A stretch of 64,000 nucleotides of DNA from Bacteroidota bacterium (GTDB lineage Bacteria; Bacteroidota; Bacteroidia; CAILMK01), in contig JABDBQ010000001.1 of assembly GCA_013288555.1 (NCBI GenBank), positions 1-64,000 of the forward strand. Reading direction: 5' to 3'. A program made the translations under genes and the position numbers. Below, one piece after another: positions 28,547 to 36,094 of the stretch; positions within the stretch are counted from its first letter, which is position 1, and every line of letters begins with the position of its first letter. A model generated the notes under the pieces. It did not search any database. It saw nothing but the letters and a program-made list of their open reading frames with translations, and was not told where the DNA came from.

Positions 28547-29851
28547 ATGGCTGAAAGGCTGCATCGATTTAATTCAAATATTAATAGCATTGTAATGACC
28601 CGGTTAAGTAAACTTGCTGAAACGCTCACCGGATCTGAAATTGTCAAACTCGGCAATGAGATCAAAGTCCGCGTCGGACAGGGAGAAAAAATTTATAACT
28701 ATACCATTGGGGATTTTGACCCCAATATCTTCCCGATACCTGACGAATTGAAGGCTGACATTATCAGTGCTTATGAGCATCATTATACCAGTTACCCACC
28801 CGCAGAAGGATTGTTGGAGTTACGACATGCCGTTTCGGCTTTTATTGAAGACAAATTCGGTTTGCATTATAATGACAACGAACTTCTGATTGCCGCAGGT
28901 GGCCGGCCGCTGATATATGCCTTGTTCAGGACCATTGTTGGCCCTGGCGATAAAGTGATTTATGCGGTCCCATCATGGAATAACAATCATTATGTACATA
29001 TTAATGGCGGCACACATTGCGTCATTGAAGCTTTGCCTGAGAATAATTTTATGCCGACGGCAGAAGAAATTGCGCCGCATTTGAGCGACGCAACTTTATT
29101 GTGTCTTTGCAGCCCTCAGAACCCGACCGGAACCACCCATTCCAAAAGCAGCCTGGAGCATATATGTGACCTGGTATTGGCAGAAAATAAGCGGCGTAAT
29201 AGTGATGACAGGAAACTTTTTGTAATGTTTGACCAGATGTATTCAACCCTTACTTATGGTGAAACCCACCATTACAACCCTGTTGCACTAAGGCCTGAAA
29301 TGAAAGAGTATACTGTTTCCATTGATGGCATTTCCAAAGCTTTTGCAGCCACGGGAGTGCGGGTAGGCTGGGGGATGGGTCCGGCACATGTGATAGGTAA
29401 AATGAAATCACTCCTGGTACATATGGGTGGCTGGAGCCCTATGGCCGAACAAAAAGCAACTGCCAGATTTTTAATGAATAAAGAGGCGGTAAATCGCTTT
29501 CAGAAGCATTTTAAAGCCGAACTTGAAGAACGTCTTGTTCTTATCTATAAAGGAATTATGGCATTAAAGCAAAAGGGATACCCTGTTGATGCCATAGAAC
29601 CTCAGGCATCCATATATCTGACCATCAAAATTGACCTGAAAGGGAAAAAAGCCGGGGATCATTTGCTTGAAAAGCAGTCTGACGTTTCTGATTATATCCT
29701 TAAAGCTGCCCATCTCGCAGTGGTACCCTTCTATGCTTTCGGGGCAGACAAGCAATCTCCATGGTACAGAATGAGCGTTGGAACCTGTAAAAAAGAAGAA
29801 ATTTCTTCCATGCTCGGTATTTTGGAAGAGGCTTTGGCTAGGCTGAACTAA
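28547..29851 (+). CDS. PLP-dependent aminotransferase, class I/II
   Basis: 434 residues (418 if the second Met is used). Fold type I aminotransferase: a substrate and cofactor loop PPAEGLLELRHAV, AAGGRPLIYALFRTIVGPGDKVIYAVPSWNNN, SPQNPTGTTHSKS, MFDQMYSTLTY and the Schiff-base Lys in SIDGISKAFAATGVRVGW. It resembles aspartate/aromatic aminotransferases, but the exact amino acid cannot be told. It lies between the SBBP gene and ccmE, pointing towards ccmE, and with the SBBP gene splits the ccm cluster. Confidence 0.88.
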   Translation: MAERLHRFNSNINSIVMTRLSKLAETLTGSEIVKLGNEIKVRVGQGEKIYNYTIGDFDPNIFPIPDELKADIISAYEHHYTSYPPAEGLLELRHAVSAFIEDKFGLHYNDNELLIAAGGRPLIYALFRTIVGPGDKVIYAVPSWNNNHYVHINGGTHCVIEALPENNFMPTAEEIAPHLSDATLLCLCSPQNPTGTTHSKSSLEHICDLVLAENKRRNSDDRKLFVMFDQMYSTLTYGETHHYNPVALRPEMKEYTVSIDGISKAFAATGVRVGWGMGPAHVIGKMKSLLVHMGGWSPMAEQKATARFLMNKEAVNRFQKHFKAELEERLVLIYKGIMALKQKGYPVDAIEPQASIYLTIKIDLKGKKAGDHLLEKQSDVSDYILKAAHLAVVPFYAFGADKQSPWYRMSVGTCKKEEISSMLGILEEALARLN

Positions 29852-29882
29852 GATTAGGACTTAATTGATCATTGATTTACTT

Positions 29883-29900
29883 GTCCCGACCTATTCGGGA
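29883..29900. repeat. Short copy of repeat family C (inverted)
   Basis: GTCCCGACCTATTCGGGA, an imperfect palindrome equal to the reverse of TCCCGAATAGGTCGGGAC, the core of the copies at 24211 and 31994. It lies between the convergent aminotransferase and ccmE genes and may serve as a shared terminator. Confidence 0.6.
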
Positions 29901-29904
29901 TTGA

Positions 29905-30306
29905 TCATTTCTTTCCCTCATTCTCAGCCACTGGCTTGGCGTTTGTATATTTGCTTGGGCATTTCATAAGGATTTGGGAAGCAACGAAAGTATTGCCTTC
30001 CATTTTGCCGATGACAACAATTTTTTCAGAATGCTCAAATTCCTGTGGCTTGCTATCATGGAGAACTACCGGATATTCCTGGCCTGTTGTATCTTTCATT
30101 TTAAAAAGGAAGTAATTCGGGTCTTTTTTGGCATCGTATGTATAACCTGATGCACGGTCCCATACCCCAATGACATGGTATTGTTTACCGGGATTACCTG
30201 TCGCCTCAGTAAAAGAGGCATATGTTGAGGAACCACCAAGGACGGTAATAAGCGTTCCGATACAAATGGCAATTAAAACAAGTCCTATAATATAAGTTTT
30301 TTTCAT
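29905..30306 (-). CDS. ccmE: Cytochrome c maturation haem chaperone CcmE, Cys variant
   Basis: 133 residues: a membrane anchor (about 5-24) and a periplasmic OB-fold domain (KQYHVIGVWD ... YFLFKMKDTTGQEYPVVLHDSKPQEFEHSEKIVVIGKM ... FVASQILMKCPSKY). In E. coli CcmE the haem is held by His in the motif HxxxY; here the same position reads C116-PSK-Y120. The Cys variant is known from archaea and Desulfovibrio, where it goes with loss of CcmG and CcmH. It is in line with ccmB, ccmC and the ccmD-like gene on the minus strand. Confidence 0.88.
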   Translation of the reverse strand: MKKTYIIGLVLIAICIGTLITVLGGSSTYASFTEATGNPGKQYHVIGVWDRASGYTYDAKKDPNYFLFKMKDTTGQEYPVVLHDSKPQEFEHSEKIVVIGKMEGNTFVASQILMKCPSKYTNAKPVAENEGKK

Positions 30307-30329
30307 TTTTTTGTTTACCTCATCCCTTC

Positions 30330-30348
30330 CCTTCTCCCAAGGAGAAGG
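30330..30348. repeat. Hairpin CCTTCTCC-CAA-GGAGAAGG
   Basis: Eight-base perfect stem in the gap between the ccmD-like gene and ccmE. The same stem with a 4-base loop is found at 53631, so it is a dispersed repeat. Confidence 0.65.
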
Positions 30349-30357
30349 CTAAAGCTA

Positions 30358-30606
30358 TTATTTTTTAGAGTCTTTTACAAGTTTTTCAAGTCTGCTCAGC
30401 TTCCTGTTTAACGAAAAAAGATAAATAACAATTCCGATAAATATAATGGTTAATGCACCCACCACCACGTAGATCTTACCATTCGAGCGCATTAAGTCTG
30501 CCATATCCGGAGTACCGGTTGTGCTTTCCATTTGTGCCATGGCTGTAAACTGGAATAACATCGCCAAAACAAGCAGCGATAGAAATTTAAATTTAATTGT
30601 TTTCAA
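30358..30606 (-). CDS. CcmD-like small membrane protein
   Basis: About 82 residues. The ORF track starts far inside ccmC in another frame; there is no ATG before the hydrophobic start, so a TTG (30606, or 30621) is likely. The sequence is LKTIKFKFLSLLVLAMLFQFTAMAQ (signal-like), then DMADLMRSNGKIYVVVGALTIIFIGIVIYLFSLNRKLSRLEK, which matches the Bacteroidota CcmD family. CcmD helps release haem-loaded CcmE from CcmC in other bacteria. It overlaps the ccmC end by 14 bases and is followed by ccmE. Confidence 0.72.
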   Translation of the reverse strand: MKTIKFKFLSLLVLAMLFQFTAMAQMESTTGTPDMADLMRSNGKIYVVVGALTIIFIGIVIYLFSLNRKLSRLEKLVKDSKK

Positions 30607-31276
30607 GTATTTTATTTTCAAGGTTCCTGATTCGTATTCTGATATTCGCGATCCAAAGCCCAAGGGCCATCCAGCCAATAACGGCAGGGTAAAAAACCAT
30701 TCGCATGTGGTTGTCCAGGTCATAGGAGCTAAAGGCTGGGTTGCCACCGTTACCGGGATGCAAAGAGTCGGTCAAGCGCGGAATAATTCCAATAAGCGGA
30801 ATAATAGACGCCGCGGCAAAAAGATTATATACCGATGATACTTTAGCCCTTGTCCTTTCGTCAGAAATAGAACCCCTGAGAATGACATAGGCAAAGTATT
30901 CAAGGCAAAGAATGGCTGCGCCGTTAAGTTTAGGATCTGTAAATACCCACCAGGCTCCCCAGGTATTTTTCGCCCAGAGCATACCGGTTATTAGTCCGCA
31001 AACGGCAAAGAGCAATCCGGCATTGATATATTCCGATGACCTGATATCATATTTTTCTTCCTGTTTGTTAAGGTACATGATGCTGTTGACCAGTGAAATG
31101 CTGAAAAGCAGGATCATGGTAAACCACATCGGTACATGGAAATACAGGTTGCGTATGGTCTCATGCAGGATAAATCGTGCCGGGACAGGTAAAAGAAATC
31201 CGCCAATTATTGCATATAGCAAAAATACAATGGCGGCTATTGGTACATATATTTTAAAAAACCTGTTCAAAGTCAT
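30593..31276 (-). CDS. ccmC: Haem-handling protein CcmC
   Basis: 227 residues, six membrane helices. The haem WWD-type loop reads MLWAKNTWGAWWVFTDPKLNGAAIL, and FHVPMWFTMILLF and SSYDLDNHMRMVFYPAVIGWMAL carry the axial His candidates. CcmC loads haem onto CcmE. The loop has TDPKL where proteobacterial proteins have WDARL. The start is 5 bases after ccmB. Confidence 0.9.
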   Translation of the reverse strand: MTLNRFFKIYVPIAAIVFLLYAIIGGFLLPVPARFILHETIRNLYFHVPMWFTMILLFSISLVNSIMYLNKQEEKYDIRSSEYINAGLLFAVCGLITGMLWAKNTWGAWWVFTDPKLNGAAILCLEYFAYVILRGSISDERTRAKVSSVYNLFAAASIIPLIGIIPRLTDSLHPGNGGNPAFSSYDLDNHMRMVFYPAVIGWMALGLWIANIRIRIRNLENKILENN

Positions 31277-31281
31277 CTTAT

Positions 31282-31950
31282 TTAATCACGCCAAAGGTAC
31301 GGAAAGAGCATAAACGAAACTATGACAACAATCAGATTTATGCATGACAAACCTACAAGCTCTTTATAACCGATATCAAAATTGATATTGCTGATGGCCA
31401 TACTGGCTGCCCTGCGTGATAGTTTGATAAGCAATAAAAGTTGTGGAATAATAACAGGAAAGCTCAAAATGGTCATTAAGGTTGCGCTTCCCTTCGCTTT
31501 GGAGGCAATGGCGGAAACCATGGTAAAAACTCCCGCAAGACCGGTGCTGCCCAGCAACATGATCAAAGCAAAATTCCAGGGTTTATCTATCACATCCCCA
31601 AAGAAAATAAGAAAACCTATATAAGCAATAAAAGATATGACTGCTATAAGAATACAGTTATACATCAGCTTTGCCAGGATAATATTCTGTGGACTGCTGA
31701 TGCCATAATAATAGAGAAGACGGCCTTTACCTTCCTGGATAAAGCTTTTAGCCCCTGCATTTACAGAAGCAAACAGTATAACGATCCAGTATAATGTAAT
31801 CCATGCTTCCGGGGTTATTTTCTGGAAACCGATAAAAATGATATACAGTGTAGAGAATACATAAAGCAAAATACCGTTGAGGGCATATTTTTGCCTTAGT
31901 TCCAGGATGATCTCCTTTTTGAAGAGCTGGTATATGAGAGAGAAGTTCAT
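31282..31950 (-). CDS. ccmB: Haem export permease CcmB
   Basis: 222 residues, six membrane helices. The opening YQLFKKEIILELRQKYALNGILLYVFSTLYII and the IQEGKGRLLYYYGISSPQNIILAKL loop match CcmB, the membrane part of the CcmAB transporter that drives haem release from the CcmC-CcmE complex. It is the first gene of the minus-strand cluster here; the ATPase ccmA is not next to it, as 680 bases without a gene lie upstream. Confidence 0.9.
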   Translation of the reverse strand: MNFSLIYQLFKKEIILELRQKYALNGILLYVFSTLYIIFIGFQKITPEAWITLYWIVILFASVNAGAKSFIQEGKGRLLYYYGISSPQNIILAKLMYNCILIAVISFIAYIGFLIFFGDVIDKPWNFALIMLLGSTGLAGVFTMVSAIASKAKGSATLMTILSFPVIIPQLLLLIKLSRRAASMAISNINFDIGYKELVGLSCINLIVVIVSFMLFPYLWRD

Positions 31951-32632
31951 TTATGGGGCAAAGGTAAGAGAAGTAATGTGATGATGTGACAATCCCGAAT
32001 AAGTCCCCGAAAAGGTCGGGACAGGCGGGACAAGTTGTGATGATGTGATAATTTGATGACTTACGGTGGCTGAGCTTGTCGAAGCCTCGTCCCATACGTT
32101 CCGAAATGGACAGTCAGGACAGGTTGTGTAAGAAAGTTGTGTATTTCCCTATCTACCAATAATTAACCTGTTTGCTATACGTACCATTTTACCGTTTTTT
32201 TTGATTTAATAAGCTTATCTGTTTTAAATAAGATAGTTAGGCGTTCATTTGGGTGTACATTTGTGCCATTTGGCGAACACTTTGGATTTTTGTTGGTGCT
32301 ATCATTTTGATTTACAGTATTTAAAGTGTACGTGAAATAATACATTATTTTTTGCATTTTATAGATGTATGGTGTCCCGCAGATTGCGCAGATTTTCGCA
32401 GATTTGATTGGTATAATTTTCTCGCTTTCTTCGAAGCCGAAGCCTTTGGCGAAGGAGGTCAGCCACTAACTCCTAATCCCTGACTCCTAACTCCTTTTAT
32501 ATACATATATAGCGAAGTACCAAAGTGGGTGGGTACTTTGAAAAAATATTTTTTAACTTGAATTATTTCAATGTGTTACAAGCGAAAATATTTTTGAAAA
32601 TGTTTCAGATTTTTAAATAATGCGCACTGCTT
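31951..32632. other. Gene-free region built of dispersed repeats
   Basis: 682 bases without a credible gene. It holds repeat family C (31994-32031), a TGAGCTTGTCGAAGC stretch, a run of three CGCAGATT-type units at about 32378-32405, and a CTTCGAAGCCGAAGCC stretch near 32420. The small ORFs of the track here have no coding character. It is upstream of ccmB (whose promoter must be here) and downstream of the T9SS gene. Confidence 0.6.
31994..32031. repeat. Repeat family C, intergenic copy
   Basis: CCCGAATAAGTCCCCGAAAA continuing GGTCGGGACAGGCGGGAC. It closely matches the coding copy at 24211 and the short inverted copy at 29883. Confidence 0.75.
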
Positions 32633-34984
32633 TTATTTACTTTCAATTTCAAATGGCCTCGTCGTGGAACTGTTGCCTGATGACAAACCGAATATATAAT
32701 TTCCAGGAGTAAGGCTGCCAATATTGATCATATTGGAATTTATGCCTGTGATCGAATTGAATTTTTGCTCCAAAACGACCTTGCCATTGATATCATAGAT
32801 GGCAATATTGAATGTTTCTGTATAATCAGTATAAAAACTATAGTTCAACAAATTTTGTGCAGGATTGGGATATAGGTTTAACCCGGAAATACTTTTGTTA
32901 TCAGTGTTGTCAATCCCGGATTTGAAAGTTACCACGATCGTATCTGATATATTACATTTTCCGACTTTAAGTGTAGCCCAATAAGTTCCTGACTGGCTAA
33001 CCTGGATGGAATCTCCAACTGCACCCGTGGACCAGGTCGTAGCCGGATAGCCGGAGTGAAGCGTCAGAGTTTTGCCTTTTGCGAGGGTGGTATCATTGCC
33101 AAGGTCTATTTTATAACTACTCACACCACTTATATGAAAGGTATCTGTAATGACACAGGAACCATTATTAACCCTTACCCAATATTTGCCGGGACCGACC
33201 GTCTTTGTGCGGCTTGTGTCACTATCATTCCAGTAATACTGTGCTCCGGGGTTTCCTGCATCAAGTGTTATGGTTTCTCCATTGCAAAGTGTTGTATCTG
33301 TTTTTACAGGATAAAGTCCGGCACTTATATTTACGATGCGTGCAAAGGTATCTATAATGCCGGCATAGTTCCATGCTATAAGGTGCACTATATATTCTCC
33401 CGGGGTTTTATAGAAATGGATACTTGTTCTTTGGGTAGAGGTATCAGCGGTTCCTGAAGTACTATCCCCGAAGTCCCAATGAAATGATGGACTGGAAAGG
33501 TTCTGAAAGGGGGTAAAAACAGTAGAACTGTTACTACAAAAACCTGAAATAGTATAAGGCTGCAAATACATAGAAGATGTAAGGGCTTGCCAGTCCGGTT
33601 GGCTATAATCAGGCGCTACATAAACGGGTGTTACCACTGAAGCTATATTAATGGTTTGGGTATCAGGGATAGCAGAACTACATGCCCAGTCATAGCCTTT
33701 TGTGGGCGGTACGGTTGGCCAGACTATAGAGTTTAATTGGCGGTCGAAGAGATATAAACTGCTGTTGTCTATATTGCCTGTGTTTTGGTCAAAGTTTAGG
33801 GTTGAAACAATACACCCCCCATTCCTTAGAGGAAGAAACGATTCAGTTTCCTGAAGCCAGTTTTTGTTGATAACGGATTCTTTTATAAGGTTATAATTGT
33901 TATCATACATACGCAATGATGTGAAAGATGTATCAGACGTTCTCGTTTGAACAAGGTTACAAACAATAAGCGTGTCTTGGTGAGAAACGGAATATAGTGG
34001 ACCCAAATAATCAAGCTTTTCAGTGGTATCGTAAAGGATATTGCCCGTTTCTATAAGATCCTTGTTAAAGGATGAAAACATAGCCTGTCTTCTCCCGCTA
34101 TTTTGAAATACTGCACATGCCTGCCTTAGAGTATTTCCACTGAATGCCAACGGCCCAACGCCATTATAAACCTGATTATAACCAATGACTGTTCTGTTTA
34201 ATGGATTTAAAGAAGTATCTACCGACCGCACACCTGAAAATGCATATTCCGTAGTGGTATCTGAATCTATGGAAATATAAATGGACTGGACAAGATACAA
34301 AGTATCTGAATTTGGAAGTTGGTATATCATACCAGCATCCCCCTCATAGGAATTGTAATGTAGAACAGTCCCATTTTTATCGAACTTAATCAATGTAACA
34401 GGTTTTCGTAAATGATCGTCATAACCATTTATATCTTCAGCACACATATAGTAGTCATTTTTACTAACAATGACATTTACAGGCCATGCACCTCCGTGTG
34501 CCGATTTTATATACTTGCCCCACTGCAAATTGGCACATTTATCAAATTTTAGAATGGCGATATTCCCACTTGAGTCCACAGTAGGATTGCCGATCGGATT
34601 TTTATAAACATCTGCTGTTAAAACAAAGCTAGAATCATAGGTGTTGACAATGCTTTGTATAAATGATATATTATTCAATGTCTTTTCCCAAAGAACTTTT
34701 CTTTCCGTCGAATACTTTATAAGATATACAGGGGTATTGCTCGTGTCGCCGAAAATTTGGACGAGGATACCCCCATCATAGGTTTCGTCCATAACACTGA
34801 CTAATTTACCGGGATATTTATTGAAAAGCCACTCATTTTGGGCGGCAATTCTCTGTAAAAAGAAAAGCATAAAAAATGCCAACAAGAAAACGACTTTAAA
34901 CGCCCCATTGCCATTTCGTAGAAATGAAAAATCAGATAAGGAAAACCTCGCAGGTTTTAAAAACCTGCGAGGTTTAAAATTCAT
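32633..34984 (-). CDS. Large PKD/Ig-like T9SS cargo protein
   Basis: About 783 residues from the Met at 34984 (track start 35167 adds 61 residues). A Sec signal (FKVVFLLAFFMLFFLQRIAAQ) is preceded by a basic stretch of about 30 residues, part of which is encoded by a palindrome. The next 430 residues resemble a beta-propeller of the kind seen in T9SS proteins, followed by one PKD domain (SFHWDFGDSTSG), two Ig-like units (TLCNGETITLDAG, TLAKGKTLTLHSG) and a T9SS type A end (LNLYPNPAQNLLNYSF). It lies next to the RAYT element; its upstream region ends at a sorting-domain tail fragment. Confidence 0.82.
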   Translation of the reverse strand: MNFKPRRFLKPARFSLSDFSFLRNGNGAFKVVFLLAFFMLFFLQRIAAQNEWLFNKYPGKLVSVMDETYDGGILVQIFGDTSNTPVYLIKYSTERKVLWEKTLNNISFIQSIVNTYDSSFVLTADVYKNPIGNPTVDSSGNIAILKFDKCANLQWGKYIKSAHGGAWPVNVIVSKNDYYMCAEDINGYDDHLRKPVTLIKFDKNGTVLHYNSYEGDAGMIYQLPNSDTLYLVQSIYISIDSDTTTEYAFSGVRSVDTSLNPLNRTVIGYNQVYNGVGPLAFSGNTLRQACAVFQNSGRRQAMFSSFNKDLIETGNILYDTTEKLDYLGPLYSVSHQDTLIVCNLVQTRTSDTSFTSLRMYDNNYNLIKESVINKNWLQETESFLPLRNGGCIVSTLNFDQNTGNIDNSSLYLFDRQLNSIVWPTVPPTKGYDWACSSAIPDTQTINIASVVTPVYVAPDYSQPDWQALTSSMYLQPYTISGFCSNSSTVFTPFQNLSSPSFHWDFGDSTSGTADTSTQRTSIHFYKTPGEYIVHLIAWNYAGIIDTFARIVNISAGLYPVKTDTTLCNGETITLDAGNPGAQYYWNDSDTSRTKTVGPGKYWVRVNNGSCVITDTFHISGVSSYKIDLGNDTTLAKGKTLTLHSGYPATTWSTGAVGDSIQVSQSGTYWATLKVGKCNISDTIVVTFKSGIDNTDNKSISGLNLYPNPAQNLLNYSFYTDYTETFNIAIYDINGKVVLEQKFNSITGINSNMINIGSLTPGNYIFGLSSGNSSTTRPFEIESK
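34943..34975. repeat. 33-bp palindrome inside the 5' coding region
   Basis: AAACCTCGCAGGTTT, TAA, AAACCTGCGAGGTTT: perfect 15-base arms. It is read in frame as part of RRFLKPARF before the signal peptide, and no start codon lies between it and the signal. Confidence 0.85.
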
Positions 34985-35163
34985 ATTATTTCGGCTTTCC
35001 TCTTTTTCTCTGCGAGCCATCTTATTGTCACATCGATCCCGACGCTTGGGAGCTATATCTGAATCTAATTCGCATATAAATATATCGGCTTCAATCAAAT
35101 TCTTCACGAATCCTGAATGACATTTGGAGGTGTTAGAATAGTAAAAAGAGAAAGCCGTCTTAA

Positions 35164-35280
35164 TCATTGTTTTACAAAATTATACTTTTCAGTGTTTCCA
35201 GGGCAAGTAATCTCAATAATATAAGTACCCTCAGACAATTGCCTTATATCAATGCCTTTTGATTCGCTGCCAGGTGAGAC
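35164..35280 (-). pseudogene. Orphan T9SS sorting-domain tail (left of RAYT)
   Basis: A 38-codon open frame ending in TGA reads VSPGSESKGIDIRQLSEGTYII and on to GNTEKYNFVKQ, the last two strands of a T9SS type A domain. The upstream part (PNP motif and cargo) is missing, and the frame runs into the left inverted end of the RAYT element. It is the remnant of a cargo gene. Confidence 0.75.
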
Positions 35281-35330
35281 CCTCGCCCTCGCTCGCGTCC
35301 CGCGAGTGTGAGTATCCCCGGCCTCTGGCC
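35281..35330. repeat. Left inverted end of RAYT element
   Basis: 50 bases starting CCTCGCCCTCGCTCGCG and ending GGCCTCTGGCC. Contains CTCGCG-TCC-CGCGAG and GGCC-TCT-GGCC hairpins, typical of REP sequences. It is GC-rich in an AT-rich genome. Confidence 0.9.
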
Positions 35331-35350
35331 GATTAAATATATAAAACCAC

Positions 35351-35358
35351 TATATTTG
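35351..35358 (+). promoter_or_regulatory. -7 promoter box of the RAYT gene
   Basis: TATATTTG, an exact TAnnTTTG, ends only 4 bases before the ATG at 35363, so transcription would begin at or next to the start codon (leaderless mRNA). Confidence 0.5.
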
Positions 35359-35362
35359 GCCC

Positions 35363-35896
35363 ATGTCTGAATTTAGAAAAACATGGCCTGGCAACCTTTA
35401 TTTTGTAACACTAACAGTTGCTGGATGGGTTGATGTATTTACAAGGGATATATACAAAGATATAATCGTAGAAAACCTGCAATACTGCCAAAACAACGAA
35501 GGGCTTGAGATTTATGCTTATGTTATTATGACAAACCATTTGCATTTGGTGGCAAGAAGAGACCATGAAAAAACACTTACCGAAATGCTTGGAAGGTTTA
35601 AAAGTTTCTCGAGCAAACAAATATTGAAACAGATTGCTGACAATCCACAGGAAAGCCGCAAAGAATGGCTGCTATACCTTTTTGAATATTTTGCAAAATC
35701 CAGTAAACAATATTCTGATCATCATTTTTGGCAATACACGAATGCGCCTTTAGAGTTGTTCACTCCCGAAGTTATTATGCAAAAAATTGACTATACACAT
35801 TACAACCCTGTCCGTGCAAGGATAGTAACAACCCCTGAATCATATTTTTACTCCAGTGCCTGTCCAGATAGTCCATTGATAACATTGAGAATATGA
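35363..35896 (+). CDS. REP-associated tyrosine transposase (RAYT, Y1/HUH family)
   Basis: 177 residues. The N-terminal strand GNLYFVTLTVAGWVDVF, the metal-binding HUH motif MTNHLHLVA (His59 and His61) and the family signature IDYTHYNPVRARIV (residues 142-155) identify a single-domain Y1 transposase of the RAYT group, which nicks single-stranded DNA at REP hairpins. The exact catalytic Tyr cannot be fixed (Tyr144 or another). It appears intact. Its stop codon overlaps an ATG of the frame that runs through the right end into a T9SS tail. Confidence 0.88.
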   Translation: MSEFRKTWPGNLYFVTLTVAGWVDVFTRDIYKDIIVENLQYCQNNEGLEIYAYVIMTNHLHLVARRDHEKTLTEMLGRFKSFSSKQILKQIADNPQESRKEWLLYLFEYFAKSSKQYSDHHFWQYTNAPLELFTPEVIMQKIDYTHYNPVRARIVTTPESYFYSSACPDSPLITLRI

Positions 35897-36084
35897 AAGA
35901 ATTATATTTAACAATAGGCCAGAGGCCGGGGATACTCACACTCGCGGGACGCGAGCGAGGGCGGGGTAATATGGGCCAAAAATTAATCGTAAATACTGCA
36001 GAATATGCACCAGGCATATATATTTATCAGTTAACCATGAATGGAAATACGGAGAAAACGGGTAAATTTGAGGTAAGCCATTAG
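35893..36084 (+). pseudogene. T9SS sorting-domain tail fused through the right RAYT end
   Basis: 63 codons: MKELYLTIGQ, then the right end read as RPGILTLAGRERGRGNMGQ, then KLIVNTAEYAPGIYIYQL and a tail ending KFEVSH. If the repeat-coded part is taken out, KELYLTIGQ joins KLIVNTAEYAPGIYIYQL into a normal T9SS type A ending. The PNP motif and cargo are missing. It begins at the RAYT stop (ATGA overlap) and may or may not be translated. Confidence 0.7.
35917..35966. repeat. Right inverted end of RAYT element
   Basis: GGCCAGAGGCCGGGGATACT through GCGAGCGAGGGCGGGG, the reverse complement of the left end with one change. ATAGGCCAG at its inner side and ATGGGCCAA just outside resemble a short flanking duplication (7 of 9 bases). 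Confidence 0.9.
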
Positions 36085-36094
36085 GATATACCCC

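Larger units (their letters stand above)
35281..35966 (+). mobile_element. RAYT element with 50-bp inverted ends
   Basis: A 686-base unit: left end 35281-35330, promoter box, transposase gene, right end 35917-35966. The two ends are inverted copies matching at 49 of 50 bases, and each contains two small hairpins (CTCGCG/CGCGAG and GGCC/GGCC). This is the layout of a REP-associated tyrosine transposase with its REP sequences. Outside each end lies a T9SS sorting-domain tail pointing outward. Confidence 0.85.

Noticed and set aside
30358-30747. 129-residue form of the CcmD-like protein
   Set aside because: The first 47 residues are read out of frame inside ccmC; the CcmD-like part starts at a TTG near the ccmC stop.
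32175-32357. 60-codon minus-strand ORF in the repeat-rich gap
   Set aside because: Low-complexity composition, no signal of coding, and its region is made of AT-rich intergenic sequence.
35893-36084. 63-codon ORF as a complete small gene after the RAYT
   Set aside because: Its first part is the inverted end of the element and its second part is a T9SS tail lacking signal and cargo, so I list it as a fragment.
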